From: Alkanindiges hydrocarboniclasticus
GTDB taxonomy: Bacteria; Pseudomonadota; Gammaproteobacteria; Pseudomonadales; Moraxellaceae
Direction: 5' to 3'
Assembly (NCBI RefSeq): GCF_001982605.1
Contig: NZ_MLCN01000004.1
Span: forward strand, 1-64,000
DNA: 64,000 nt
In this document: positions 39,790 to 50,117 of the stretch, in pieces
How positions within the stretch are numbered: the stretch's first letter is position 1
Layout: every line of letters begins with the position of its first letter
Program-made: the position numbers and the translations under genes
The notes under the pieces: generated by a model
Database searches by the model: none
What the model was told of the DNA's origin: nothing
The model's input: the letters and a program-made list of their open reading frames with translations, nothing else

Positions 39790-40494
39790 ATGTTTACCGG
39801 AATTATCCAGGCTGTTGCTACCATTGAAAATGTCACTGATCTAGATGGCATTCGCACTTTTACCATTGGCTTTCCAGCAGGGTTTTGTCAGGATTTGCAG
39901 ATTGGCGCCAGTGTGGCTATTGATGGCACCTGTCTAACGGTAACCGAAATACTCGATGATTATACAGCACGCTTTGATGTCATGCTGCAAAGTCTGGCAA
40001 TTACCACGCTGGGTGAGTATCAGGCCGGAACACGAGTGAATGCGGAGCGGGCTGCTAAGGAAGGCGCAGAAATCGGTGGCCACCCATTATCCGGTCATAT
40101 AGATTTTGCCGCCACGCTTTTAATGGTACAGCAGTACGACAACAACTTTTGCTACCGTATTGGCGTCGCCCCAGAATGGATGAAATACATTTTTTCCAAA
40201 GGGTATATTGCCATTAATGGCACCAGCCTGACACTGTTTGAAGTCAACAAAACCGAAAGCTGGTTTGAAGTCTGGCTGATACCCGAAACCCGCCGCATGA
40301 CAGTGTTTGCACAAAAGAAAGCGGGTGACCGGTTAAATATAGAAATTGAGCGCAGTACACAGGTTATCGTAGACACCATTCATGATGCACTGGATGAAAA
40401 ACTGGGCGCCTTGGCACCGTTACTTGAAAAAATCATGCAGCAGCAAGGTATAGATTTAGCCAGTGAAATAGTTCAAAAATTGCCTAAATTATAA
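39790..40494 (+). CDS. ribE: Riboflavin synthase
   Basis: A 234-residue riboflavin synthase that converts two lumazine molecules to riboflavin. Both lumazine-binding repeats are present: MFTGIIQAVATIE with GTCLTVTEI and NAERAAKEGAEIGGHPLSGH in the first, MKYIFSKGYIAINGTSLTL and LIPETRRMTVF in the second. A 20-residue C-terminal extension (LGALAPLLEKIMQQQG) is longer than in E. coli. This form resembles single-gene riboflavin synthases outside the main rib operon; no other rib genes are nearby. It starts nine bases after the GIY-YIG gene. Confidence 0.9.
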   Translation: MFTGIIQAVATIENVTDLDGIRTFTIGFPAGFCQDLQIGASVAIDGTCLTVTEILDDYTARFDVMLQSLAITTLGEYQAGTRVNAERAAKEGAEIGGHPLSGHIDFAATLLMVQQYDNNFCYRIGVAPEWMKYIFSKGYIAINGTSLTLFEVNKTESWFEVWLIPETRRMTVFAQKKAGDRLNIEIERSTQVIVDTIHDALDEKLGALAPLLEKIMQQQGIDLASEIVQKLPKL

Positions 40495-40502
40495 TTTTAA
40501 AA

Positions 40503-41360
40503 TTAGAAATCTTTTAATAAGCCAAGACGGCGGTGTTGCAGCAGCGGCATGGATTCACGCCGTTGCTGGATAGCCGCAAGGTCAAACTCCGCCGTTATTA
40601 TGCCTGCACCAGCTTCGGTACGTTCAGCGATAATTTCCCCAGCGGCATTGCTAATTGCACTGTGCCCCCATGTTTGTCTTGAGCCGTGTGTACCTTGCTG
40701 ACCTGCCCCTAGTACATAGCACTGGGTATCAGCAGCACGGGCGCGTAGCAATAATTGCCAGTGCAGACGACCAGTCATTTCAGTAAAGGCAGATGGCGCA
40801 GTTAACACATCAGCACCCTGCTTGCGCAAGGCCAGCGCCAGCTCTGGAAAGCGCAGGTCATAGCACACCATCATACCAATACGGCCAAAGGGGGTGCTGG
40901 CCACTACTACAGCTTCACCAGGTTCAAAAGTTGCCGATTCCTGATAGCTGCCGGTATTGTCGCCAACCTGCACATCAAACAGATGAATCTTGTCATAGCG
41001 GGCGGCTGTGGTGCCATCCGGGCTGATCAGCAAACTGGTACTGCGCACGCGACCATGGCTCACGGGTTGTCCATTGGGACGGTACGGACAGGGAATTGAA
41101 CCTGCTACAAGCCACAAGCCATGCGTTGCTGCCAGTTGTTGAAGCTGCTGCTGCAATTCATCAAAGCGCTCGGCAGTTGTGGCTTGTTGTCCCGGTGCAA
41201 AGCAGGCAAAATTTTCGGGTAAAACCAGCAGGGAAGCCTGTTGTGTGGCAGCCTGCTGCATCAATAGCGTTGCATTGGCAAGATTCTGGTCAATTGAATC
41301 CTGCGAATTCATTTGCGCCACTGCAAAAACAGGCAAGCTATCTTGAAAGGAACCAGTCAT
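40503..41360 (-). CDS. Carbon-nitrogen hydrolase (nitrilase superfamily, Nit1-like)
   Basis: A 285-residue amidase with the catalytic triad Glu49 (LPEN), Lys124 (YDKIHLFDV) and Cys166 (MVCYDLRFPELA). The sequence is closest to the Nit1-like branch, which clears deaminated glutathione, a metabolite-repair reaction. Other omega-amidase-like substrates are possible. It starts 12 bases after the end of gigB and is the last gene of the mlaA-gigA-gigB run on this strand, so may be co-transcribed with stress signalling genes by position only. Confidence 0.85.
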   Translation of the reverse strand: MTGSFQDSLPVFAVAQMNSQDSIDQNLANATLLMQQAATQQASLLVLPENFACFAPGQQATTAERFDELQQQLQQLAATHGLWLVAGSIPCPYRPNGQPVSHGRVRSTSLLISPDGTTAARYDKIHLFDVQVGDNTGSYQESATFEPGEAVVVASTPFGRIGMMVCYDLRFPELALALRKQGADVLTAPSAFTEMTGRLHWQLLLRARAADTQCYVLGAGQQGTHGSRQTWGHSAISNAAGEIIAERTEAGAGIITAEFDLAAIQQRRESMPLLQHRRLGLLKDF

Positions 41361-41372
41361 GGGGTAACAGGT

Positions 41373-41903
41373 TTAATGAAACTGCGTTGAGGAAAGCTGC
41401 TGGGCGGCTTGCTGCTGGCGTTGTTCTTCTTGTTCGAGTTGTTTAACCAGTGGCTGGAACATATTATGATTGGTTTTATTTAGGCACATGAGGGTTCGGT
41501 GTGCTTCCAGTACGGTATGCAGCATTTCACTGTGATCACCGTGTTCTTCCGGCAATACCTGTGTACAGCATGCATCAGCCAGACAGTTAAGCATGACAAA
41601 GACCTGACTTAAGCCCATGCTGTTGGCCAGCGTAGTAATATCAGGATTGGTAGTAATCATTACTGCCTGAATATCATGAATTTGCTGTAGCTTTAAACCC
41701 AGTTTCGCTAAAATTCCCAACACAGTACTATCAATAAAGGTTGCCTTGGTTAAATCAACCAGTGCGCCTTTAATGTCAGTTTGCTGTTCTATTTTATCTA
41801 ATAGGTGATCAAGACTAATACAAGCGGTCGCTCGGACTTCACCAATAAGTTTGAATACGTGGGTGCCATCCAAGCCTGCATATTCAATATGACCAGTTGA
41901 CAT
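41373..41903 (-). CDS. gigB: STAS-domain anti-sigma factor antagonist, GigB-like
   Basis: A 176-residue protein whose first 110 residues form a STAS domain. The block with the phosphorylatable serine or threonine is VDLTKATFIDSTVLGILAKL (about 69-88). The C-terminal part is Gln-rich and helical. I start at MSTGHIEYAG (41903); an ATG at 41954 is the alternative. It lies beside a PP2C-type phosphatase gene, the arrangement of GigA/GigB in Acinetobacter baumannii, where GigA dephosphorylates GigB to control stress and antibiotic responses. Identity rests on order and domain type; function is inferred. Confidence 0.75.
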   Translation of the reverse strand: MSTGHIEYAGLDGTHVFKLIGEVRATACISLDHLLDKIEQQTDIKGALVDLTKATFIDSTVLGILAKLGLKLQQIHDIQAVMITTNPDITTLANSMGLSQVFVMLNCLADACCTQVLPEEHGDHSEMLHTVLEAHRTLMCLNKTNHNMFQPLVKQLEQEEQRQQQAAQQLSSTQFH

Positions 41904-42008
41904 AAACATGCCATTTTCATACGGGGAGTAATAATTATCCCATAGCTCATGCACTTCGGCAAGTAAGCTAGTGGTAATTACCGCCTTAAGCGTGGCTAAT
42001 AAGTGTGC

Positions 42009-42974
42009 TTACTTGCGTGAAAAACATAAAATGGCAATGTCATCCGGCACATGCTCTGGTGGCTTAAGCCCATCTTTTTGCAGCGTTTTTATAAGCTGAT
42101 TGAACTGTTCATTCAAGCCGCCCTTAAACGATTCCAGCGCGCCATCCGAACAAAAAATTAATTGTGCGCCCGGTTGCATACGCAAATGCTGGGTCTGAAT
42201 CTTGAGGTCACTGGTCAGTCCAAGCGGCAAGCTGCTGGTGGTTAAAATCGTGGGTTCCTGACCAGGTTGCAACAAAATTGGCGGGGGATAATGCCCGGCA
42301 CTGCACCATTCGATATCATGCGTCTTAAAGTCCAGCAGGCCGCAAACCAGCGTAATGTGTTTTTCCGCATTTTGGGCTACCAGCTTGTTATTCAGCTTGG
42401 TGACCAGTTGCATCGGGCTATAGGCACGGCCATGAAAACCTGCCATCCATGAGGTCAGCAGGCTACTGGTAACGCCATGTCCGGCCACATCAGCCAGATA
42501 AAACAGGATTTGCTGATCATCCACTTGCCAGTAATCAAACCAGTCACCCGACAAGAAGGCAGCGGGTTGAAAAAATTGCTCAATCTGGTAACCATCAATG
42601 GCCAGTGGGCGGGGTAACATACGCTGTTGCAGGCGCGCTGCAGCAGGCAGGTCACGACTGTCCTGATTACGTTTGTACTGTAAATCCAGTTGTTTAAATA
42701 CTTCTTCCGGCTGGGCGGGTAGTTCATTCCAGATCCAGCCCGCCAGCGCGCCTTTTTGCCAGGCTCGCGCCAGCAACGACCCTTGTTCGGCTCTGGCCAG
42801 CACAATGGTTGGATTTCTCCACTGCTGGTTTAAAAAGGTTTCAACGTCTGAAAAAACCACCAGCGTGTCATCAACCGTGGACAGCTCATCAAGCCTGATT
42901 TGCTGCAAACTAGGCAGTGCCCGCTGGAGCTGGGCAATTTCTGCTGACAGGTCAGCTTTATAAATGACAAGCAT
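42009..42974 (-). CDS. gigA: PP2C-type serine phosphatase, GigA-like
   Basis: A 321-residue protein from ATG 42974 (a TTG 12 bases upstream is less likely). Residues 1-110 look like a receiver-type fold with a diverged phosphorylation site. The rest is an RsbU/SpoIIE phosphatase: LSGDWFDYW, LADVAGHGVTSSLL, CSDGALE and PDDIAILC carry the metal-binding aspartates. In A. baumannii GigA activates GigB by dephosphorylation. The two genes are adjacent on the same strand. mlaA is 33 bases upstream and likely in the same transcript. Confidence 0.8.
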   Translation of the reverse strand: MLVIYKADLSAEIAQLQRALPSLQQIRLDELSTVDDTLVVFSDVETFLNQQWRNPTIVLARAEQGSLLARAWQKGALAGWIWNELPAQPEEVFKQLDLQYKRNQDSRDLPAAARLQQRMLPRPLAIDGYQIEQFFQPAAFLSGDWFDYWQVDDQQILFYLADVAGHGVTSSLLTSWMAGFHGRAYSPMQLVTKLNNKLVAQNAEKHITLVCGLLDFKTHDIEWCSAGHYPPPILLQPGQEPTILTTSSLPLGLTSDLKIQTQHLRMQPGAQLIFCSDGALESFKGGLNEQFNQLIKTLQKDGLKPPEHVPDDIAILCFSRK

Positions 42975-43007
42975 TGTATTAGGCAACTGATTGATTGAAG
43001 TAAAACA

Positions 43008-44117
43008 TTAAAAAGCGGCATCCGCATCGGGATTATTGTTGGCGGCAGGCACTGGCTGCTGCTCTGAATCCGGGGTGAGATTCGGTGCAGTATCACCAAA
43101 ATTGTGATCCATGTTTTGGTCCATATTACTGTCAGCACTGCTGCCATTAGCCGTTCTGTCCTCAGGGGCATCACCAAAACTGGCATCTTCATCGCCAAAG
43201 CTATTATCAACTTTGGGATTTTGTTCACTACCTGAAATCAGGTATTGCCGACGTTGCAGGTACAGGTCGCGCAACAGGGCATACTGGTCGCCTTGGACCA
43301 GATCTTCTACTCCGACAAATCTGGCTCGCGCATCAATTCCTTCGACGCCATTTAAACTCCAGTAAAAGGAGTTTTGATCCAGATAATGAACTGGCCGACC
43401 AAATGAATCCAGTATGCGGCCAGCACTATCGCGTAAAGTAGACGGGCCTAAAACAGGCAGCATAAGAAACGGCCCTGATTTAACCCCCCACTTACCCAGT
43501 GTCTGTCCAAAGTCTTCATTGCCCTGTGAGGCAAAGCCAAGTTTGGTGGCTGGGTCAGCCAGTCCCAGGCTGCTAAAGGTATTCACGGTAAAACGACCGA
43601 GGCTTTTATAGGATGATGTGCCATCACCCTGAAGCAGGTGGTTAACCGCATTCCACGGTTCGCGCAGATTGGAAAAAAAGTTTCCAATACCTGTTTGAAC
43701 CGGCGCAGGGACGTTGTTCTTGTAGGTTTTTGCTACGGGAAGCAAAACATATTGATCAACTTTGGAATTAAACTGGAAAACCTTGCGGTTAATCGGCTGA
43801 AACGGGTCTTTGACTACATCAGGCTGGCTGGCATTGGCATCAACCCGAAGTTGCTTGAGCGTAATCCGGCTCAACGCATTAAAGGTAAAGGGGTCATCGT
43901 AGACATTAATCTGGGTATTGTCAGGATTGCTCGGCTGAACAGGTGACTGAATAACTTCGCTAATCGTCAGTGTTTGAGGCGTTACATTTTTTGTTACTGT
44001 GGCGTTATCAGCAGGGGCTTGATTTTCCTCTACATTATTATCGATTGCCAATGCAGGTGTAACCAGTGCAGCATTCATGGCAGCAATACTGAACCAGCGG
44101 GCAATTGCAGTCGTCAT
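43008..44117 (-). CDS. mlaA: MlaA/VacJ family phospholipid retention protein
   Basis: A 369-residue MlaA, which removes mislocalised phospholipids from the outer leaflet and passes them to the Mla transport system. The MlaA core spans about residues 95-300: NRKVFQFNSKVDQYVLLPVA, NFFSNLREPWNAVN, SLGLADPATKLGF and PVLGPSTLRDSAG. The signal peptide ends near ALVTPALA and is not followed by a cysteine, so it lacks the lipobox of E. coli MlaA. A 70-residue acidic tail after about 300 repeats SFGD/NFGD motifs and looks disordered. Lies at the head of the mlaA-gigA-gigB cluster. Confidence 0.9.
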   Translation of the reverse strand: MTTAIARWFSIAAMNAALVTPALAIDNNVEENQAPADNATVTKNVTPQTLTISEVIQSPVQPSNPDNTQINVYDDPFTFNALSRITLKQLRVDANASQPDVVKDPFQPINRKVFQFNSKVDQYVLLPVAKTYKNNVPAPVQTGIGNFFSNLREPWNAVNHLLQGDGTSSYKSLGRFTVNTFSSLGLADPATKLGFASQGNEDFGQTLGKWGVKSGPFLMLPVLGPSTLRDSAGRILDSFGRPVHYLDQNSFYWSLNGVEGIDARARFVGVEDLVQGDQYALLRDLYLQRRQYLISGSEQNPKVDNSFGDEDASFGDAPEDRTANGSSADSNMDQNMDHNFGDTAPNLTPDSEQQPVPAANNNPDADAAF

Positions 44118-44388
44118 ATACCGAATCTTCCTAACTTTATTTCACGGCAGAGTAAGGCACTTTGCAGTTGTTGTAAATTATTAGACAGCCTGTTATAGCA
44201 TATTCCCATCATACTCCCAGATTACTGTTTGATGTATAAATAAATTTTATGTAAGGAGTTGCGTGCGTTTATTGTGCAATTAAGCCACTGTAGGCACGGG
44301 TATTTTTGCTGCGGCATAAAATTTGCTTTCCCTTTTGCTTTCGCCTTGTGGTTATAATAAAAACTCATACTAAAAACAGGACATCAGT

Positions 44389-45909
44389 ATGAAGCTATCC
44401 ATGGGGATGAAAGTTTCTGCGTCACTATCCTTAACACCCCAGTTGCAACAGGCTATTAAACTGCTGCAATTATCTTCGCTTGAGCTGGAACAGGAGATTC
44501 AGGTTCAGCTGGATAGTAATCCTTTACTGGAAGTCATCGATCCAAATGAAGACAATCAGCCCCCTGCCGAGGTATCTGCAAACCAGAGCACTGCGGATTC
44601 AGCCGATATGGATACTTTGGATTATGAAGCAACGCTGACTGAACAGATGCAGGCCACCCAGCTGAATGATGAGCTGCCGGTAGATACCCAGTGGGATGAC
44701 ATTTTTACCCACCAGTCCACGGCGCTGGCTACTCCGGAATTTGAAGAACGGGAAGACAATCGCACCAGTCAGGATTCCATCTGGGATCACTTGCGCTGGC
44801 AGGTTAACTTTGCCCATTTTAGCCCCATAGACCGCCTGATTGCCGAATGTATCATCGACGGCATCGATGAGCGTGGCTACCTGATGATCAGTCTTGAAGA
44901 AGTGCAGGAAGCCGCCTTGCAGCAACTGGAATCACTTGGCCTGTTAAGTGAGGACATGGACCCGGCTGAATTGCTGGATTATGACATTGAGCTTGAAGAA
45001 GTCGATGTGGTACTAAAGCGCATCCAGAATCTGGAACCGGCTGGTGTGGGTGCTCGCAGCTTGCAGGAATGCCTGCTATTACAACTTAAAAACCTGCCTG
45101 AACACACACCCTGCCGTCAGGAAGCCTTGAAGCTGTTGCAGCATCATGAGCTGCTAATTGCCAATGACATTAACCGGCTCATGCGCCAGACCCAGTTGGG
45201 ACAGGAAGCATTAAAAGAAGCCCTATGCCTGATCAAGTGTCTTGATCCATATCCGGGCCAGAAGTTTTCTGATCCCGAGCGTGATCACCAGGTGCCGGAT
45301 GTGATTGTCCGTAAAAAAAATAACCGCTGGGAAGTGCAGCTCAATACCGATATTTTGCCAAAATTACGAGTTAATCCTTATTATGCGGGCCTGATTCGCC
45401 GTGCAGACAGCAGTAGCGACAACCAATACCTGCGCCTGCATATGCAGGAAGCACGTAACTTTATTAAAAGTGTGGATGAGCGACACAAGACCTTATTAAA
45501 AGTATCCACCTGTATTATTGAGCATCAGCGTGATTTTCTGGAGCACGGTGCCGAGGCCATGAAACCGCTGATCCTGCGTGATATTGCCGAAGAAACCGAC
45601 CTGCATGAATCCACTGTGTCACGCGTTACTACCCAAAAATTCATGCTGACACCCCGTGGGCTGTTTGAACTGAAATATTTCTTTTCAAGTCATGTGGGCA
45701 CCAGTAGTGGCGGGGAGTGCTCATCCACGGCCATCCGTGCCATGATTAAAAAAATGGTTCAGGAAGAAAATGTACGTAAGCCATTGTCTGATAATGCAAT
45801 TGCCGAGAAGCTACAGGCCGAGGGAATTGATGTGGCGCGGCGCACAGTAGCCAAGTATCGCGAGTCGCTAAATATTCCATCATCCAGCGAGCGAAAACGC
45901 TTGCTTTAA
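44389..45909 (+). CDS. rpoN: RNA polymerase sigma-54 factor
   Basis: A 506-residue sigma-54. Region I (SLTPQLQQAIKLLQLSSLEL, about 16-35) binds activators; an acidic region II follows (about 50-125). The core-binding domain is in the middle, the helix-turn-helix lies around DLHESTVSRVTTQKF, and the RpoN box ARRTVAKYRE sits near residues 484-493, contacting the -24 element. The length is normal. hpf follows after 232 bases, the conserved order. Diverges from mlaA. It is intact. Confidence 0.96.
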   Translation: MKLSMGMKVSASLSLTPQLQQAIKLLQLSSLELEQEIQVQLDSNPLLEVIDPNEDNQPPAEVSANQSTADSADMDTLDYEATLTEQMQATQLNDELPVDTQWDDIFTHQSTALATPEFEEREDNRTSQDSIWDHLRWQVNFAHFSPIDRLIAECIIDGIDERGYLMISLEEVQEAALQQLESLGLLSEDMDPAELLDYDIELEEVDVVLKRIQNLEPAGVGARSLQECLLLQLKNLPEHTPCRQEALKLLQHHELLIANDINRLMRQTQLGQEALKEALCLIKCLDPYPGQKFSDPERDHQVPDVIVRKKNNRWEVQLNTDILPKLRVNPYYAGLIRRADSSSDNQYLRLHMQEARNFIKSVDERHKTLLKVSTCIIEHQRDFLEHGAEAMKPLILRDIAEETDLHESTVSRVTTQKFMLTPRGLFELKYFFSSHVGTSSGGECSSTAIRAMIKKMVQEENVRKPLSDNAIAEKLQAEGIDVARRTVAKYRESLNIPSSSERKRLL

Positions 45910-46141
45910 GCCTGTGAATATGATTATTTAAAGGTGTCACCAGTGGGGTGACATGTACCGTCCGACTCTAGATTGCTCTTTGATTTTTAACAAAAAATTG
46001 CAATCATGAGCCGTATCTCTGCAAGGCGAAGAGTTTGTTCCCATCAGGTTCAAATCGACCTATTTTCCTTTGGAAAAAAGGCCGCCGTTTGCTTATGGGG
46101 ACGCTCGATTAATTAACGATAGTTAATGCGAGGATGGATTT

Positions 46142-46462
46142 ATGCATATCAAAATTAGTGGACACCACATTACTGTAACCCCTGCCATTGAAGCCAGCAT
46201 TCTTGAAAAATTTGCGCGTGTCGAGCGCCATTTTGACCATATTAATAGTATGCAGGTGGTTTTATCTTTAGATAATCATCATACTGACTGCAGCCATAAA
46301 GGACAGTCCAACCATAAGGCAGAAGCCATTTTACGAGTACCGGGTGCTGAGCTGTTTGCACAGGCCTGTGCCGATGACATGTATGCATCCATTGCCATGC
46401 TATCCGAAAAACTGGATCGTCAGGTCAAGCGCCATAAAGAGCGCCAGATGTCGCGTTATTAA
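46142..46462 (+). CDS. hpf: Ribosome hibernation promoting factor (short HPF)
   Basis: A 106-residue HPF/YfiA protein that binds the 30S decoding site to silence ribosomes in stationary phase. Start MHIKISGHHITVTPAIEAS is the family N-terminus; the basic C-terminus ends RQVKRHKERQMSRY. It lacks the extra C-terminal dimerisation domain of long HPF, as in other gammaproteobacteria. CGAGGATGG precedes the ATG. Located downstream of rpoN as usual and ended by the terminator at 46482. Confidence 0.93.
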   Translation: MHIKISGHHITVTPAIEASILEKFARVERHFDHINSMQVVLSLDNHHTDCSHKGQSNHKAEAILRVPGAELFAQACADDMYASIAMLSEKLDRQVKRHKERQMSRY

Positions 46463-46481
46463 AGATCAGGTGATCACGTAG

Positions 46482-46511
46482 AAAAAAGGGCTTATCACAA
46501 GCCCTTTTTTT
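46482..46511 (+). terminator. Rho-independent terminator after hpf
   Basis: AAAAAAGGGCTT (46482-46493) pairs with AAGCCCTTTTTT (from 46499) around ATCAC, with a run of seven T. Confidence 0.9.
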
Positions 46512-46739
46512 AGCCCTGTAATTTTGGTGACAGAGCTGTTTTATCAAATTCATATTGTTATTTTTTTCAGTGCAGCGTATTGCAGGGATGTGTTTAACAA
46601 ACGCTTAAACTAGTTACGTGAAGCACGCTTTTCTCACACAACCCGGCTTTGGACTGTACAGCTTGTAACCAGTATTGATGACTTTATAGCCTAGAATTTC
46701 AGGCACAGATAACGTAATAAAATTTTTTAGGTTTTAACC

Positions 46740-47585
46740 ATGTACACGTTTGATATTGATTGCAGTTTTGGTTACGAGGTCAAGCAGCCATCGGAATTTA
46801 TTTTTCATATACAGGTGGCGCATCATCCCTGGCAAACCATTCATGAGGAAGTACTACAAGTTTCCTCGCATCTGGAGATACACGAATACGAAGACGAAAA
46901 GCAGCTTAACCGGCTATTTCGTTTTAGTGCGCCAGAAGGTCCGATTGAAATGCGCTATCGGGCGCGGGTGAGTGTTGACATGCCTTACCGTGACCCGGCT
47001 TTCCGTGAAATGGACATTGCCGAGTTGCCTTCTGAGGTACTGCATTATTTGCTGCCCAGCCGTTATTGTGAATCTGATTTGCTAAGCGGTATGGCACAGC
47101 GTACGTTTGGCCATATTCCACGGGGCTTTGACCGGGTTGAAGCAGTATGTGACTGGATTAAGCAAAATATTGCCTACGAGGTTGGTTCATCCCATGCATC
47201 GACTACCGCACGCGATGTACTGGCCAACCGTGCCGGTGTTTGCCGTGACTTTGCCCATCTGGGTGTGGCATTGTGCCGTGGCCTGAATATTCCGGCGCGC
47301 TTTGTGTTTGGTTATGCCGAATTTGAGGAACCACCACCGGATTTTCATGCCTTGTTTGAGGCCTATGTGGGTAACCAATGGGTATTGTTTGACGCCACCC
47401 GTATGGCACCCATTGAAAAAATTGTCCGCATTGGTACAGGTACAGATGCCAAGGATGTAGCCTTTGCCACCATTTATGGTGATGTAGAAATGAAATACAT
47501 GAAACCGCTGATTTGTGACCATGTAGACGGGCAGGAACCCAATTTTGTACACAAGGATCAGTTTATTGGCTTAAAAACAGCCTAG
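46740..47585 (+). CDS. Transglutaminase-like cysteine peptidase family protein
   Basis: A 281-residue protein with the transglutaminase-like catalytic triad: Cys168 (AGVCRDFAHLG), His203 (DFHALFEAYV) and Asp218 (LFDAT). The N-terminal 100 residues form a beta-sandwich typical of COG1305-type proteins. No signal peptide is visible, so it is probably cytoplasmic. Substrate unknown; such proteins are generally thought to be peptidases or isopeptidases rather than cross-linkers. A monocistronic unit between two terminators. Confidence 0.85.
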   Translation: MYTFDIDCSFGYEVKQPSEFIFHIQVAHHPWQTIHEEVLQVSSHLEIHEYEDEKQLNRLFRFSAPEGPIEMRYRARVSVDMPYRDPAFREMDIAELPSEVLHYLLPSRYCESDLLSGMAQRTFGHIPRGFDRVEAVCDWIKQNIAYEVGSSHASTTARDVLANRAGVCRDFAHLGVALCRGLNIPARFVFGYAEFEEPPPDFHALFEAYVGNQWVLFDATRMAPIEKIVRIGTGTDAKDVAFATIYGDVEMKYMKPLICDHVDGQEPNFVHKDQFIGLKTA

Positions 47586-47650
47586 ACCTGTATCTGGGCT
47601 TTAAAACCGACAAAAACCTATAGAAATGGTATAGCACACTGGACGTTTTG

Positions 47651-47684
47651 GATTGGGCAGAGTAACCTTTCGCCCAATCTTTTA
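47651..47684 (+). terminator. Terminator after the transglutaminase-like gene
   Basis: GATTGGGC (47651-47658) pairs with GCCCAATC (47672-47679) around a 13-base loop, followed by TTTTAT. Confidence 0.75.
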
Positions 47685-47733
47685 TCTATTTTAAAATTTT
47701 CCCATTACAGTTTCTTCATTCCAGGGGTTTGCA

Positions 47734-49252
<1,519 letters not shown>

Positions 49253-49312
49253 TCGCTATGTTCAAATGCAGTCGCTTTGAATCATGCCAATTTGAATAAG
49301 AAGGGTAGTGTT

Positions 49313-49975
49313 GTGTCAGATGTACTAGGTAATTTTGATCATGGCTTAACGCTGGCATTAAGCAAGGGCCGTATTTTAAAGGAAACATTGCCACTGCTGG
49401 CCAATGCCAACATTGCCCTGCTGGAAGATCCAGAGCATTCACGCAAGCTGATTTTCCCGACAACGCATCCCCATGTGCGCATTCTGATCCTGCGGGCCAG
49501 TGATGTCCCCACCTATGTGGAAAATGGTGCAGCTGATATTGGTGTGGCCGGCAAAGATGTGCTGATGGAACATGGCGCACATAATGTTTATGAATTGCTG
49601 GATCTAAAAATTGCCCGTTGCCGCCTCATGACCGCCGGTAAGGTCGGCGCAGTGCGTCCGGCAGGCCGCCTAAAAATTGCCACCAAATATGTTCATTTAA
49701 CCCGTCAGTATTTTGCCGGTTTAGGCGAGCAGGTTGACGTGATCAAGCTGTACGGTTCCATGGAACTGGCACCATTGGTGGGTCTTGGTGATTTGATTGT
49801 GGATGTGGTGGATACCGGCAATACCTTGCGTGCCAATGGACTAGAGCCATTAGAGGAAATCTGCAAAATTTCATCACGCCTGATTGTCAACAAAGCCAGC
49901 TTTAAGCGTAAGCAGGCGGTATTAGGGCCAATTCTGGCACAGCTCGAACAGGCGGTTGCAGCCAAGTCTGTCTAG
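49313..49975 (+). CDS. hisG: ATP phosphoribosyltransferase, short form HisG
   Basis: A 220-residue enzyme for the first step of histidine synthesis. It starts at GTG 49313, preceded by AAGAAGGG; in-frame upstream codons lack an ATG. The core [16 protein letters not shown] and [12 protein letters not shown] is present, with the signature [18 protein letters not shown]. There is no C-terminal regulatory domain, so it should need the HisZ subunit encoded elsewhere. It is between murA and hisD, as in Acinetobacter. Confidence 0.95.
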   Translation: MSDVLGNFDHGLTLALSKGRILKETLPLLANANIALLEDPEHSRKLIFPTTHPHVRILILRASDVPTYVENGAADIGVAGKDVLMEHGAHNVYELLDLKIARCRLMTAGKVGAVRPAGRLKIATKYVHLTRQYFAGLGEQVDVIKLYGSMELAPLVGLGDLIVDVVDTGNTLRANGLEPLEEICKISSRLIVNKASFKRKQAVLGPILAQLEQAVAAKSV

Positions 49976-49991
49976 TAGGTTTGGACAGACT
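49965..49991 (+). other. Hairpin spanning the hisG stop codon
   Basis: AGTCTGTC (49965-49972) pairs with GACAGACT (49984-49991) around the stop codon. There is no T run, so it is more likely an mRNA-processing or stability element than a terminator; it may only be chance. Confidence 0.35.
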
Positions 49992-50117
49992 ATACTGCAT
50001 AGGTTATATCCATAAGCTTATGCATAATTTCCTGTCATTGATCCTGCTTAAAACTGCCACAAGATCAGCCAAACACGCTAAACTATCGGTTTGCTTATCA
50101 TTGTGGAAGTGATGACA

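Noticed and set aside
46050-46080. GGTTCAAATC-like stretch upstream of hpf resembling a tRNA T-loop
   Set aside because: No acceptor, D or anticodon arms can be built around it.
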